Assembly (NCBI RefSeq): GCF_025685575.1
Contig: NZ_JAGSYD010000003.1
Span: 434,001-498,000, forward strand
Direction of reading: 5' to 3'
DNA from: Granulicella cerasi
GTDB taxonomy: Bacteria > Acidobacteriota > Terriglobia > Terriglobales > Acidobacteriaceae
DNA length: 64,000 nt
The position numbers and the translations under genes were made by a program. Shown piece after piece: positions 35,194 to 43,695 of the stretch (its first letter is position 1; the number at the start of each line of letters is the position of its first letter). The notes beneath the pieces were generated by a model. That model was given only the letters and a program-made list of their open reading frames with translations. It made no database searches and had not been told where the DNA came from.

Positions 35194-36303
35194 CTAATTC
35201 ACAAAACGCCGCATCCGCACATTCATCACAATCCCCAGCGCGAGGAACGTGAAGATAATCGACGAGCCGCCATAGCTCATCAGCGGTAGCGGGATGCCCG
35301 TCACCGGCATAAGGCCGATGCACATGCCGATATTGATGCCGATCTGGAAGAGCATAATGCCCACCAACCCCATGATCAGCAGCGTCCCGGGCGGGTCGCT
35401 GGCCGTCTGCGCGTTCTGGATCAGCCGCACCAGGATGAGGAAGTAGAGCACCAGCACCAGCGTCGCGCCCACAAAGCCATGCTCTTCGCAGAAGGCCGCG
35501 AAGATGAAGTCCGTATACGGAATCGGCAGGAAGTCGCCCTGCGTCTGCGAGCCCTGGTTGGCGCCCTTGCCCCACACGCCGCCAGAACCAACCGCGATCA
35601 GCGACTGCTTGATCTGGTAGCCCGAACCCTTGGGATCGGAGTCCGGGTTGATGAACGCGTCGATGCGCTTCTGCTGATACGGTTTGAGGCGCTTGCCCGC
35701 CGCGAAGCCGATGCCCCCCAGCACCAGCAATCCCAGCAGAATGATGCCCGCCTGCCGCGCTCTCATGCCGCCGAGGAACATGCCTACGACCAGCACGGGG
35801 AAGTACGTCAGGCCCGTGCCGAGATCCGGCTGCTTGAGCACCAGCGCCATCGGCACCAGTACCAGCGCGCAGGCTTTGCCGACGTCCTTCCAGCTCAGCT
35901 CTTTGCCCTCACCGGCTCGCCCCCATAAGAAGCGGGCCATCGCGATGATGAGCACCAGCTTTACCCACTCCGACGGCTGGAAATGCACGCCGCCGCCGAA
36001 GTTGATCCATCGCCGTGCGCCAAGCACCTTTTGCCCGATGTGCGGGATGAGCACGGCGACGAGTGAGACGATGCTGACGCCGTAGGCGATGTACGCAATG
36101 TCGAGCAGGCGGTGGTAATCCACCATGGACGCGACGAACATGAGCGCGATGCCGACCAGCAGGAAGAGGATCTGCTTGGTGTGGAAGCCGTGAAATTTGG
36201 TCATCGCCGTGGCCGAGCGGATCTCAAGCACGCTGATGAGGCTGAGCGTCAGCACAAAACCGAGCAGCGTCCAGTCGAAGTCGCGGTAGCGTATACGGGC
36301 CAT
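35194..36303 (-). CDS. rodA: SEDS peptidoglycan polymerase RodA
   Basis: 369 residues, about ten TM helices. It polymerises lipid II into glycan strands for cell elongation. The SEDS signatures are present: GARRWINFGG, FQPSEWVKL, the essential Asp in LKQPDLGTGL, and the C-terminal PLPLMSYGGSS. It starts 4 bp after mrdA ends, so RodA and PBP2 are made together as the usual elongasome polymerase/transpeptidase pair. Identification as RodA rather than FtsW rests on the PBP2 and MreCD neighbours. Confidence 0.94.
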   Translation of the reverse strand: MARIRYRDFDWTLLGFVLTLSLISVLEIRSATAMTKFHGFHTKQILFLLVGIALMFVASMVDYHRLLDIAYIAYGVSIVSLVAVLIPHIGQKVLGARRWINFGGGVHFQPSEWVKLVLIIAMARFLWGRAGEGKELSWKDVGKACALVLVPMALVLKQPDLGTGLTYFPVLVVGMFLGGMRARQAGIILLGLLVLGGIGFAAGKRLKPYQQKRIDAFINPDSDPKGSGYQIKQSLIAVGSGGVWGKGANQGSQTQGDFLPIPYTDFIFAAFCEEHGFVGATLVLVLYFLILVRLIQNAQTASDPPGTLLIMGLVGIMLFQIGINIGMCIGLMPVTGIPLPLMSYGGSSIIFTFLALGIVMNVRMRRFVN

Positions 36304-36306
36304 GGA

Positions 36307-38256
36307 TTACTCGTTGTCCTTCTTCGCAGGCGAATGCGCGGCATCGGGATCGGCCGGCGTGGTCGTCGCGGAGTTCGCGTCTGCGGCGGGAGCAGCATCG
36401 CCGAGCCCGACCTGCGGCTTCACGGCGGCAACCTTTACGAGATTGCCCGCCTTCTCGCGCTGCTTGTTCACGAACGCGGTGATGACCTGCGCGGCGAGCT
36501 TCGCCGAGTTGTTGCCCCAGTAACCATGCTCCCACAGCACAGCGACGACGATGTCCGGGTTGCGGCGGGGCGTCATGCCGACGAACCATGCATTCGGAAT
36601 CGTATTGCGATTGTGGTCGCCCTTCTTGCGGCCACTCACAACGTCGGCGGTACCGGTCTTGCCGACGAAGTCGACGCCTTCGAGATGCGCTTCTGCGGCA
36701 GTGCCGATCGGTCCGGTGACGCCGGCCATGTCGTCGGTGATGATCTGCCAGTTCTCGGGCGTCAGCGGAATCGTCTTCTCGCCCGAGCCGGGGAAGGTCT
36801 GCTTCACCGCCGAAAGTTCGTCCGCCGAAAGCTCCTTGTCCATAACGAGATGCGGCCGGCGCAGCACACCGCCCGACGCAATGCCCGACAGCGCGCGCGC
36901 CATCTGCAGCGGCGTCGCCTGGATAGCACCCTGGCCGATGCCGACCGAGATCGTCTCGCCCGCGTACCACTTGTCGTGCATCACCTTCATCTTCCACTGC
37001 TCGCTGGGCATGGTGCCTGCGGCTTCTTCCGGAAGATCGACGCCGGTCTTCACGCCCACGCCGACAGAGTTCGCATAGCGCGCCATGGTGTCGATGCCGA
37101 GCCGGTTCGCCAGCGTGTAGTAATACGTGTCGCAGGAGTACGGCAGAGCGTTGTGGATGTCCACGAAACCGTGATGGCGATCGCAACCGAAGAAGTGTCC
37201 GTAGAAGGTGGCCCCACCGTTGCAGCTCACCGTCAGGTTCTGCGCGACGTTCTCCTGCAGGCCGGCCATCGTCATGATGACCTTGAAGGTCGAGCCCGGC
37301 GCAACCTGCGCCTGGATCGCCTTATTTAGCAGCGGATGGTCGGGGTTATCGAGAATCGACTGCCAGTACGCCTTCGACAAACGTACAGCGAACTGGTTCG
37401 GATCGAAGGTCGGACGCGAGGCCATCGCGAGAATCTCGCCGGTGTGCGGGTCCATCGCCACGATCGCGCCGGTCTTGCCTTCGAGCGCGCGCTCGGCGGC
37501 CTTCTGCAGGTCGAGATCGATGGTGAGGTAGAGGTCGCGGCCCGGCTTGGCAAGCTCCTGCCCCATCAGACCGACTTCCTTGCCGTGCGAGTTCACGATG
37601 ACGTCGCGCGAGCCGTCCTGTCCGCGCAGCTCTTCGTCGTAGCTCTCCTCGATACCGCTCTTCCCCACCACGTCACCGGGTGAGTAGAAGGCGTAACGCG
37701 TCTGCTTCAAATCGTTCTCGCTGACTTCGCCGACGTAGCCGATCACGTGCGCCATGAAGCCATCGCGCGGGTACAGACGCCGCTGTTCATCGAGGGTCTG
37801 CAACTCGGGAAGCTCTGTGCGATGCGCTTCAATAAACGCCTGCTCGTCGGGCGTGATGTCCTGCTTCAGCGGAAGCGGCTGATACTTCGGCGCGTAGGCG
37901 TAACGCTTGAGGATCGCCTGAATCTGGTCGACCGTCATGTGCAGGCCTTCGGCGATGCGTGGCATGTCGGCGTCGAGGTTCTTCGTCTGCTCGCGCAGCA
38001 GGTAGCAGCTTACCGAAGGGTAGTTGTCGACGATGATGCGGCCTTCGCGGTCGAAGATCTTGCCGCGCGGTGCGAGCACCGGCACCTTGCGCACGCGGTT
38101 CTGCTCGGCGAGTACGCGATAGCTGTCGGCGCCGAGCACGGAGAGCCGCCACATGCCCGCGACCAGCGCCAGCAGAACAGCCGCGACGACGTACTGTGCT
38201 ATCGCCAGCTTCTGCGGCGGCAGCTTTTCTTCGCGGCGAAAATTCTCGAGTTCCAT
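36307..38256 (-). CDS. mrdA: Penicillin-binding protein 2 (class B transpeptidase)
   Basis: 649 residues: short cytoplasmic tail, one TM (about 17-38), pedestal domain (RGKIFDREGRIIVDNYP; EQAFIEAHRTELPELQ) and transpeptidase. Active-site motifs: Ser322-x-x-Lys325 in APGSTFKV, SxD Ser374-Cys-Asp376 in YSCDTYY, and KTG at 533-535 in VGKTGTAD. The C-terminus carries an Ala/Pro/Asp-rich extension of roughly 40 residues (AAPAADANSATTTPADPDAA). It crosslinks peptidoglycan during elongation together with RodA. The gene begins 119 bp after the mreD stop, so a second promoter may exist there. Confidence 0.94.
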   Translation of the reverse strand: MELENFRREEKLPPQKLAIAQYVVAAVLLALVAGMWRLSVLGADSYRVLAEQNRVRKVPVLAPRGKIFDREGRIIVDNYPSVSCYLLREQTKNLDADMPRIAEGLHMTVDQIQAILKRYAYAPKYQPLPLKQDITPDEQAFIEAHRTELPELQTLDEQRRLYPRDGFMAHVIGYVGEVSENDLKQTRYAFYSPGDVVGKSGIEESYDEELRGQDGSRDVIVNSHGKEVGLMGQELAKPGRDLYLTIDLDLQKAAERALEGKTGAIVAMDPHTGEILAMASRPTFDPNQFAVRLSKAYWQSILDNPDHPLLNKAIQAQVAPGSTFKVIMTMAGLQENVAQNLTVSCNGGATFYGHFFGCDRHHGFVDIHNALPYSCDTYYYTLANRLGIDTMARYANSVGVGVKTGVDLPEEAAGTMPSEQWKMKVMHDKWYAGETISVGIGQGAIQATPLQMARALSGIASGGVLRRPHLVMDKELSADELSAVKQTFPGSGEKTIPLTPENWQIITDDMAGVTGPIGTAAEAHLEGVDFVGKTGTADVVSGRKKGDHNRNTIPNAWFVGMTPRRNPDIVVAVLWEHGYWGNNSAKLAAQVITAFVNKQREKAGNLVKVAAVKPQVGLGDAAPAADANSATTTPADPDAAHSPAKKDNE

Positions 38257-38375
38257 GGCAGGCAGCGCGGCAGGGCCGCAGGGTTCTTCTTCGATTGTAG
38301 CGAGGAGTGAGCGCCCCGCTCCTGCGCTGTTTCATGGCGCATAAGTGGGCCTTGGCGAATCTTTGCCCCGCAAAA

Positions 38376-38915
38376 CTACTCTCGCTGCTTGAACCGGTCG
38401 AGCAGAAAGAAGAGCGGGATCGCAATCGCCGTGTTCACCGCGGCGCGGATCAACTCATGCAGCGGCCAGCCGTAGGCAGGCAGAAAACGCACGGTGAGGT
38501 CGCCGAGCAGGAAGCGCTCGATCAGGAATGTGATCGCCGACTGGATGAGGCTGGCAACAAAGGTAAGCACCGAGCGGTTGACGATGTTGTCCATGTCCAC
38601 CGCGAAGCCCACGCTTGCAGCGAGATAGCCCACGACCGACTTCGCGATGCCCCACACCCCGAACGGATGGCTGGTGAGGCCATCCTGGAAGAGGCCGATG
38701 AACATACCGGTGAACGCGCCCGAGATCGGCGAGCGGCGCGCCACGGAGAAGAAGATCACGGCGATCAGCGGCAGGTCGAAGATCGCCACGCGCGGAAACG
38801 CCTTGGGCAGCACGGTCTGCAACAGCAGCAGCACGAGCGGCGCCAGCACCGTGACGACCGGGTGGAAGTAATACTGGTCGAGCTCCTGCCGCGAGGTGTA
38901 ACTATGTTCGGCCAT
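38376..38915 (-). CDS. mreD: Rod shape-determining protein MreD
   Basis: 179 residues with about five TM spans (VLAPLVLLLLQTVLP, DLPLIAVIFFSVARR, GAFTGMFIGLFQDGL). The FIGLFQDGLTSHPFG segment is the conserved MreD loop. It links MreC and the PBP2/RodA complex in the inner membrane. The ATG overlaps the last base of the mreC stop, so translation is coupled. Confidence 0.88.
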   Translation of the reverse strand: MAEHSYTSRQELDQYYFHPVVTVLAPLVLLLLQTVLPKAFPRVAIFDLPLIAVIFFSVARRSPISGAFTGMFIGLFQDGLTSHPFGVWGIAKSVVGYLAASVGFAVDMDNIVNRSVLTFVASLIQSAITFLIERFLLGDLTVRFLPAYGWPLHELIRAAVNTAIAIPLFFLLDRFKQRE

Positions 38916-40069
38916 TAGTGGTCACCCGCCTTCGAATCGGTGTCCGACTTCGGCGCCGGAGCGCCGGGCTGCATCTCGCTGGCGGGGGCCGACGAGTTCG
39001 GCGAGTAGCGGTCCGGATGCACTACCGGCTTCGGCCGTGGGATGACCGCCGTAGGCGCAGCGGCGTTCGTCGGGTCCGCAGGCTTGTTCGGATCTTCCGG
39101 GGCCTTCTCATCATGGATCGACGGCAGCTTCTCAGCGACCATATCCGCCGCGCGCTTGTTCGCATCGGCGAGCGCTTCGGCCTGCGCGGCGTCGGCCGCG
39201 AGCTCCGGCGTCACGCCCTGCTGTGTGCCGGTGATGACGAGCACTTCTTCGAGCCGCGAGAGGTTTGCGTTCGTCTTGATGGTGATCGCCATGTACGGCT
39301 GGTGCGTAGGATCCGGCGCGATGGACTGAATAACGCCCACCGGCAGGCCGCGCGGGAAGACACCGTCGCCACCAGAGGTGAGCACCTGCTCGCCCGGCTT
39401 GATGCGCGAGTCTTCGGTAAGGTTGACGATCTGCACGCTACCGTTCGATGTTCCGCGCAGGATGCCGCGAATGCGCGTCGAGGCAAGGATCACGCCCGCA
39501 CCCGCGCTCGGATCGCTGAGCAGCAGAAGCTGTGAGGTGTGCGCCGAAACCTCGCGCAGCTTGCCGACGACGCCATCCGGCGTCATCACGGCCATGTCGG
39601 ACTTCAGCCCGTCTTCGGAGCCCTTGTTCAACGTCAGCAGCCGCGAGCGGTCGTAACCGCTGGTGCCGATTACCTGCGCGAGCACCGTGGACGAGATGTA
39701 GGTCTGCTTGAACTGCAGCAGAGCGGCCAGGCGGCGGCCCTCGCGCGCGTCCTCGGCAAACTCAGCTTCTTCGGTGCGCAAACGGGCGAGTTCCTGCTGC
39801 AGCGCGCGGTTCTGATCGCGCGTGTGGCGCAGGTCGATGTAGTTCGACCATGCATGACGCACGCCGCTGCTGGAGGCGTAGACGCCACGCTCGAACGGCG
39901 TTACCACCGCGAGCGTCCATCGCCGCAGTAGTGTCACCTTGCGTCCGTCGCGCTGGCCAAGGCCATCGGGCGCGGGCTTCTGCACCTGCACAGCAAGCGC
40001 AAATACCTGCAACAGCACGAGAGCCATCAGGGTCAGCGGATTTCGGAAGCGGGTGAAAAATGAGTCCAT
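38915..40069 (-). CDS. mreC: Rod shape-determining protein MreC
   Basis: 384 residues: one N-terminal TM (LTLMALVLLQVFALAVQVQ), a coiled coil (RDQNRALQQELARLRTEEAEF), then the double beta-barrel periplasmic domain (VIGTSGYDRSRLLTLNKGSEDGLK in parts; GVVGKLREV; VLTSGGDGVFPRGLPVG). The C-terminal ~90 residues are an Ala/Pro-rich tail (EDPNKPADPTNAAAPTAV) not needed for the fold. MreC organises the elongation machinery along the cell. mreB, normally the gene before it, is absent; recG runs the other way just upstream. Confidence 0.9.
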   Translation of the reverse strand: MDSFFTRFRNPLTLMALVLLQVFALAVQVQKPAPDGLGQRDGRKVTLLRRWTLAVVTPFERGVYASSSGVRHAWSNYIDLRHTRDQNRALQQELARLRTEEAEFAEDAREGRRLAALLQFKQTYISSTVLAQVIGTSGYDRSRLLTLNKGSEDGLKSDMAVMTPDGVVGKLREVSAHTSQLLLLSDPSAGAGVILASTRIRGILRGTSNGSVQIVNLTEDSRIKPGEQVLTSGGDGVFPRGLPVGVIQSIAPDPTHQPYMAITIKTNANLSRLEEVLVITGTQQGVTPELAADAAQAEALADANKRAADMVAEKLPSIHDEKAPEDPNKPADPTNAAAPTAVIPRPKPVVHPDRYSPNSSAPASEMQPGAPAPKSDTDSKAGDH

Positions 40070-40108
40070 CGGGCATGGCTATTATTTCATCCCGGAGAGG
40101 CGGTACGT

Positions 40109-40203
40109 GGAGTCGTAAGTGGATAGTCATAAGTAAAAAGTGTGCGAAGAACCAAGCGAGCGCAGCGATACTTGCCGACTTCTCACTTCACACTTATGAC
40201 TCC
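40109..40203. repeat. Imperfect inverted repeat between mreC and recG
   Basis: GGAGTCGTAAGTG (40109-40121) pairs with CACTTATGACTCC (40191-40203) at 12 of 13 positions. The space between holds further copies of the same short words (AGTCATAAGT, AAAAAGTG, CTTCTCACTTC). This looks like a REP- or MITE-like intergenic element. The right arm includes the ATG chosen for recG, which makes that start less certain. Confidence 0.45.
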
Positions 40204-42655
40204 AACACAAGCCTCATCCGCAGCCCGCACTGCTATCCTCAACCGCGTGGCCCTCGAGTTCTCCACGCCGGTAAAGTTCCTGAAGCGCGTGGGCGAACGT
40301 GTGGCTGCGGGGCTCGCCGAGCGCGGCGTGCACACCGTCGAGGACCTGCTCTACCACCTGCCCTTTCGCTATGAAGACCGCCTGCACCCCAAGCCGCTTT
40401 CGAGCTATCGAGCGGGAGACATGGCCTCGCTCATCGGCGAGGTGCGCGCCACCAGCATGGTCCGCACACGCAACGCGCCCATCTTCGAGCTGACCGTCGC
40501 ACTGACGCCGCCGAAGGCTGACTCCGAAGCCGCTATGGCGGGCCTGCTGGCCGCGCCGCCGGCGATTCTCGAAAGCGTGAAGTGCCTCTGGTTCCACGGC
40601 AAATATCTGCAAGACAAGTTCCGCATCGGCCAGCAAATCGCGCTTTACGGCAAGCTGGAGCCATCGCGCTCCGGCTCCGCGCCCCACGCCGCGCCGGGCG
40701 CCATCAAGTACAAGATGGTGCAGCCAACCTTTGAGATCCTGCCCGACGCGAATGTGACTGGCGACGACGCTGAGTTCACGATGCTCGAGATGGGCCGCAT
40801 CGTGCCGGTGTATGAGTCGCTCGGCGGCAAGACGCCGTGGGGAGCGAAGCTTACCTCCCGCTGGCTGCGCCGCGTGGTGTGGGCCGTCTTCAAAGACCTC
40901 GCCGAGACCAACACTGAAGCCGATGAAACGCTGCCCCGCGCGCTGATCGAGCGCCTCGGCCTGCCCTCGCGCATGGAAGCGCTGCGCACGCTGCACTTCC
41001 CGCCCGCAGGCACAGACATCGCCGAGCTGCAGGCCGCGCGCACGGCGGCGCATCGCCGACTCATCTTCGAGGAGCTCTGGTACCTCGAGCTTGGCCTTGA
41101 ACTCAAACGCAAACGCCTACGCGAGCGCTCGGGCACGGCCTTTCACACCGACGAGAAGGTGCGCGAGGCGTTGAAGCAGGTACTTCCCTTCAAGCCGACG
41201 AAGGCGCAGAAGCGCGTGCTCGGCGAGATCGTCGCAGACATGCGCACTCCACAGCCGATGCGCCGTTTGCTGCAGGGCGATGTCGGCTCGGGCAAAACGA
41301 TCGTCGCACTCGAAGCCGCGCTCGTCGCCATTGAGAACGGCTATCAGGTCGCCATGATGGCGCCCACAGAAATCCTCGCGACACAACACTTCCTTGCCGC
41401 GCGCAAGCTGCTCGCCGACGCCAAATCTCCCAGCACCGGCAAGCCGTATCGCGTCACGCTGCTCACCGGCTCACTCGATACACGCAGCAAGAAGGAAGCG
41501 CGTGGCCGCATCTTCCGCGGCGAAGCGGACCTCGCCATCGGCACACACGCGCTCGTCGAAGAGAAGGTGGAGTTTGCGAACCTCGGCCTCGTCGTCGTCG
41601 ACGAACAACATCGTTTTGGCGTGCAGCAGCGCTTCCGCCTGATGCGCAAGCCCGGTGCGGACGGTCACGCGAGCGAGCCCGACGTGCTCGTGATGACCGC
41701 GACGCCGATCCCGCGCACGCTGGCGCTCACGATGTACGGTGACCTTGAAGCCAGCGTGCTCGACGAGCTGCCGCCGGGACGTACGCCCATCACCACGCGA
41801 CGCCTCGACGGCAAGCGCGCCGCAGAAGCATGGGAGTTCGTACGCAAGCAGGTGGAGCAAGGGCGGCAGGCGTACATCGTCTATCCCGTTATCGAAGGCG
41901 AGCGCGACGATCAAGCGGAACTTGACTTCGCTCAGGATGAACTCGCGCTGCCCGAAGAAGAAGCCAAGCCGAAGAAGAAGCCCGCCAAGCAAGCCAAGCT
42001 CATCGCGACAGAAGACAAGCCGGCTAAGCGGACGAGCAAACCCAAGCTGCGCTCGGCAACAGAAGCCTTTGACGAGTTGAGCAACGGCCCGCTATCAGGC
42101 ATGAAGCTCGGTCTGCTGCATGGACGCATGTCCGCGGACGACAAGGAAGTGACGATGGCGCGCTTCAAGCGCGGCGAGCTCGACGTGCTCGTCTCCACCA
42201 CGGTCATTGAAGTCGGTGTCGATGTGCCGAACTCCACCATCATGGTCATCGAGCACGCCGAGCGCTTCGGCCTTGCGCAGCTTCATCAGCTGCGCGGACG
42301 CGTTGGCCGTGGCGCCGCGAAGAGCTACTGTGTGCTGCTCACCGGACCGAAGATCACACCCGAGGCCGAGCAACGACTCGACGCCATGGTGCGCACGCAG
42401 AACGGCTTTGAGCTTGCCGAGTTCGACCTCGCGCTGCGCGGGCCCGGCGAGTTCTTCGGCACGCGCCAGGCAGGTTTGCCGGAGTTTCGCGTGGCAAACA
42501 TCGTGCGCGACCGCGACTTGCTCGAGCTTGCCAAGCTCGAGGCGACGCGCTTCATCGAAGCGCAGGACGCAAAGATTACGCGCGAAGACAAAGAGGCCGT
42601 ATGGGCGCGCCTGAAACAACAGTGGCAACGCCGATACGGCCTGGTTGAAGCTTGA
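40196..42655 (+). CDS. recG: ATP-dependent DNA helicase RecG
   Basis: About 819 residues. An N-terminal wedge/OB domain (VGERVAAGLAERGVHTVEDL, YHLPFRYEDR) is followed by the helicase core: Walker A GDVGSGKT near residue 363, APTEILATQH, DEQHRFGVQQR, TATPIPRTLAL, and motif VI QLRGRVGRG. RecG remodels stalled forks and branch-migrates Holliday junctions. Between PVIEGERDDQ and GLLHGRM there is a Lys/Glu/Pro-rich insertion of about 45 residues (PEEEAKPKKKPAKQAK onward, 41950-42060) absent from typical RecG. No ribosome site precedes the ATG at 40196; a GTG at 40247 is an alternative. Confidence 0.9.
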   Translation: MTPTQASSAARTAILNRVALEFSTPVKFLKRVGERVAAGLAERGVHTVEDLLYHLPFRYEDRLHPKPLSSYRAGDMASLIGEVRATSMVRTRNAPIFELTVALTPPKADSEAAMAGLLAAPPAILESVKCLWFHGKYLQDKFRIGQQIALYGKLEPSRSGSAPHAAPGAIKYKMVQPTFEILPDANVTGDDAEFTMLEMGRIVPVYESLGGKTPWGAKLTSRWLRRVVWAVFKDLAETNTEADETLPRALIERLGLPSRMEALRTLHFPPAGTDIAELQAARTAAHRRLIFEELWYLELGLELKRKRLRERSGTAFHTDEKVREALKQVLPFKPTKAQKRVLGEIVADMRTPQPMRRLLQGDVGSGKTIVALEAALVAIENGYQVAMMAPTEILATQHFLAARKLLADAKSPSTGKPYRVTLLTGSLDTRSKKEARGRIFRGEADLAIGTHALVEEKVEFANLGLVVVDEQHRFGVQQRFRLMRKPGADGHASEPDVLVMTATPIPRTLALTMYGDLEASVLDELPPGRTPITTRRLDGKRAAEAWEFVRKQVEQGRQAYIVYPVIEGERDDQAELDFAQDELALPEEEAKPKKKPAKQAKLIATEDKPAKRTSKPKLRSATEAFDELSNGPLSGMKLGLLHGRMSADDKEVTMARFKRGELDVLVSTTVIEVGVDVPNSTIMVIEHAERFGLAQLHQLRGRVGRGAAKSYCVLLTGPKITPEAEQRLDAMVRTQNGFELAEFDLALRGPGEFFGTRQAGLPEFRVANIVRDRDLLELAKLEATRFIEAQDAKITREDKEAVWARLKQQWQRRYGLVEA

Positions 42656-42669
42656 GAACGACTTAGAAG

Positions 42670-43677
42670 CTAACCCAACGGAAGCGGATCAGCGTAGTGC
42701 GTCGACCAACGCACACGCGACTGGTCGAGCCAGCGAATCTCACCTTCGCGCGCATCCGCTTCAAAGACCATGTACGAGTGTTCGTCATAGCGCGTGGAGC
42801 CCACGACCGTGTGCTGCGGGCCATAGGTGTGCGCGAAGTCGATCCACTTGTGCCAGTGGCCCGCGATGACGATCTGAATGTCACCACGATAGCGACGCAA
42901 CAGCGGATGCAGACCGAAGTCCTTCATCTCCACCGGCGCCACGCTCCATAGTGGATAGTGAATGAAGATCACCGATGGCCTGCGCTCTGCAAGCTGCGCT
43001 TCAAGCCACTGCAACTGCTCTTCGCCGAGCGAGCCGTAGTCGCGATGATAGGAGGGCGAGGTCGGATCACACGTCACGCCGAGGAAGTTGTTGAGCATGA
43101 TGAAGCGGAAGCCCTTGTGTTCCATCGACCAGTACGGCTTGGTCTTGAACTTCGCCTCGAACAAACGATGCGACATCTCGCGCGAGATGTGTCCGATGTC
43201 GTAATCGTGATTGCCCCAACCCACATGCACCGGTGCATCGAAGCCGCTCAGCAGCTTGTTCGCAATGTCCAACCGCGTCTCGTTCTTGAAGTAAAAGTCG
43301 TAGTCGGTGGAGGGGTAGTTGTGAAACACATCGCCGGGTACGAAGACCTGTTCGATGCGGCTGCCGTCGGCGAAGCGCAGCTTGTTGAGCGCGGTCCGCG
43401 CGGTGATGAGATGATCGTTCGCCTGAAGAATCGTTGTGTTGTCTTCGACACCGTTCTCTGAGCCAGGCTTGTAGAACGTGTCGATGATGTGCGTGTCCGA
43501 GACCACCGCAAAATGAAAGCGATGCGAATCCTCCAACGCGGGACGCGCATCATGGAGTGCATCGGGCTGCTGCGGTTCTACGTTCTTCTGTGGCTCTGCG
43601 ACGGAACGCATGGGAGAGAGCGCCGCTCCGAGTGAAGCGGCGCCCATCTGTGCAAAGGTTCTGCGTGTAATCTGCAC
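42670..43677 (-). CDS. Tat-exported calcineurin-like metallophosphoesterase
   Basis: 335 residues. The N-terminus has a twin-arginine signal (TRRTFAQMGAASLGAAL). All dimetal motifs are present: DTH (Asp61, His63), GD (VPGDVF, Asp116), GNHD (155-158), a later IHYPLW His and GHWHKW. Enzymes of this family cleave phosphomono- or diesters in the periplasm. The start codon is a GTG at 43677 with AAGGAG 5 nt upstream. It begins 18 bp after the TonB receptor stop, so it is very probably cotranscribed and may act on the phosphorylated compound that receptor brings in. Substrate unknown. Confidence 0.86.
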   Translation of the reverse strand: MQITRRTFAQMGAASLGAALSPMRSVAEPQKNVEPQQPDALHDARPALEDSHRFHFAVVSDTHIIDTFYKPGSENGVEDNTTILQANDHLITARTALNKLRFADGSRIEQVFVPGDVFHNYPSTDYDFYFKNETRLDIANKLLSGFDAPVHVGWGNHDYDIGHISREMSHRLFEAKFKTKPYWSMEHKGFRFIMLNNFLGVTCDPTSPSYHRDYGSLGEEQLQWLEAQLAERRPSVIFIHYPLWSVAPVEMKDFGLHPLLRRYRGDIQIVIAGHWHKWIDFAHTYGPQHTVVGSTRYDEHSYMVFEADAREGEIRWLDQSRVRWSTHYADPLPLG

Positions 43678-43695
43678 GGTTCTCCTTGGTTTGAG

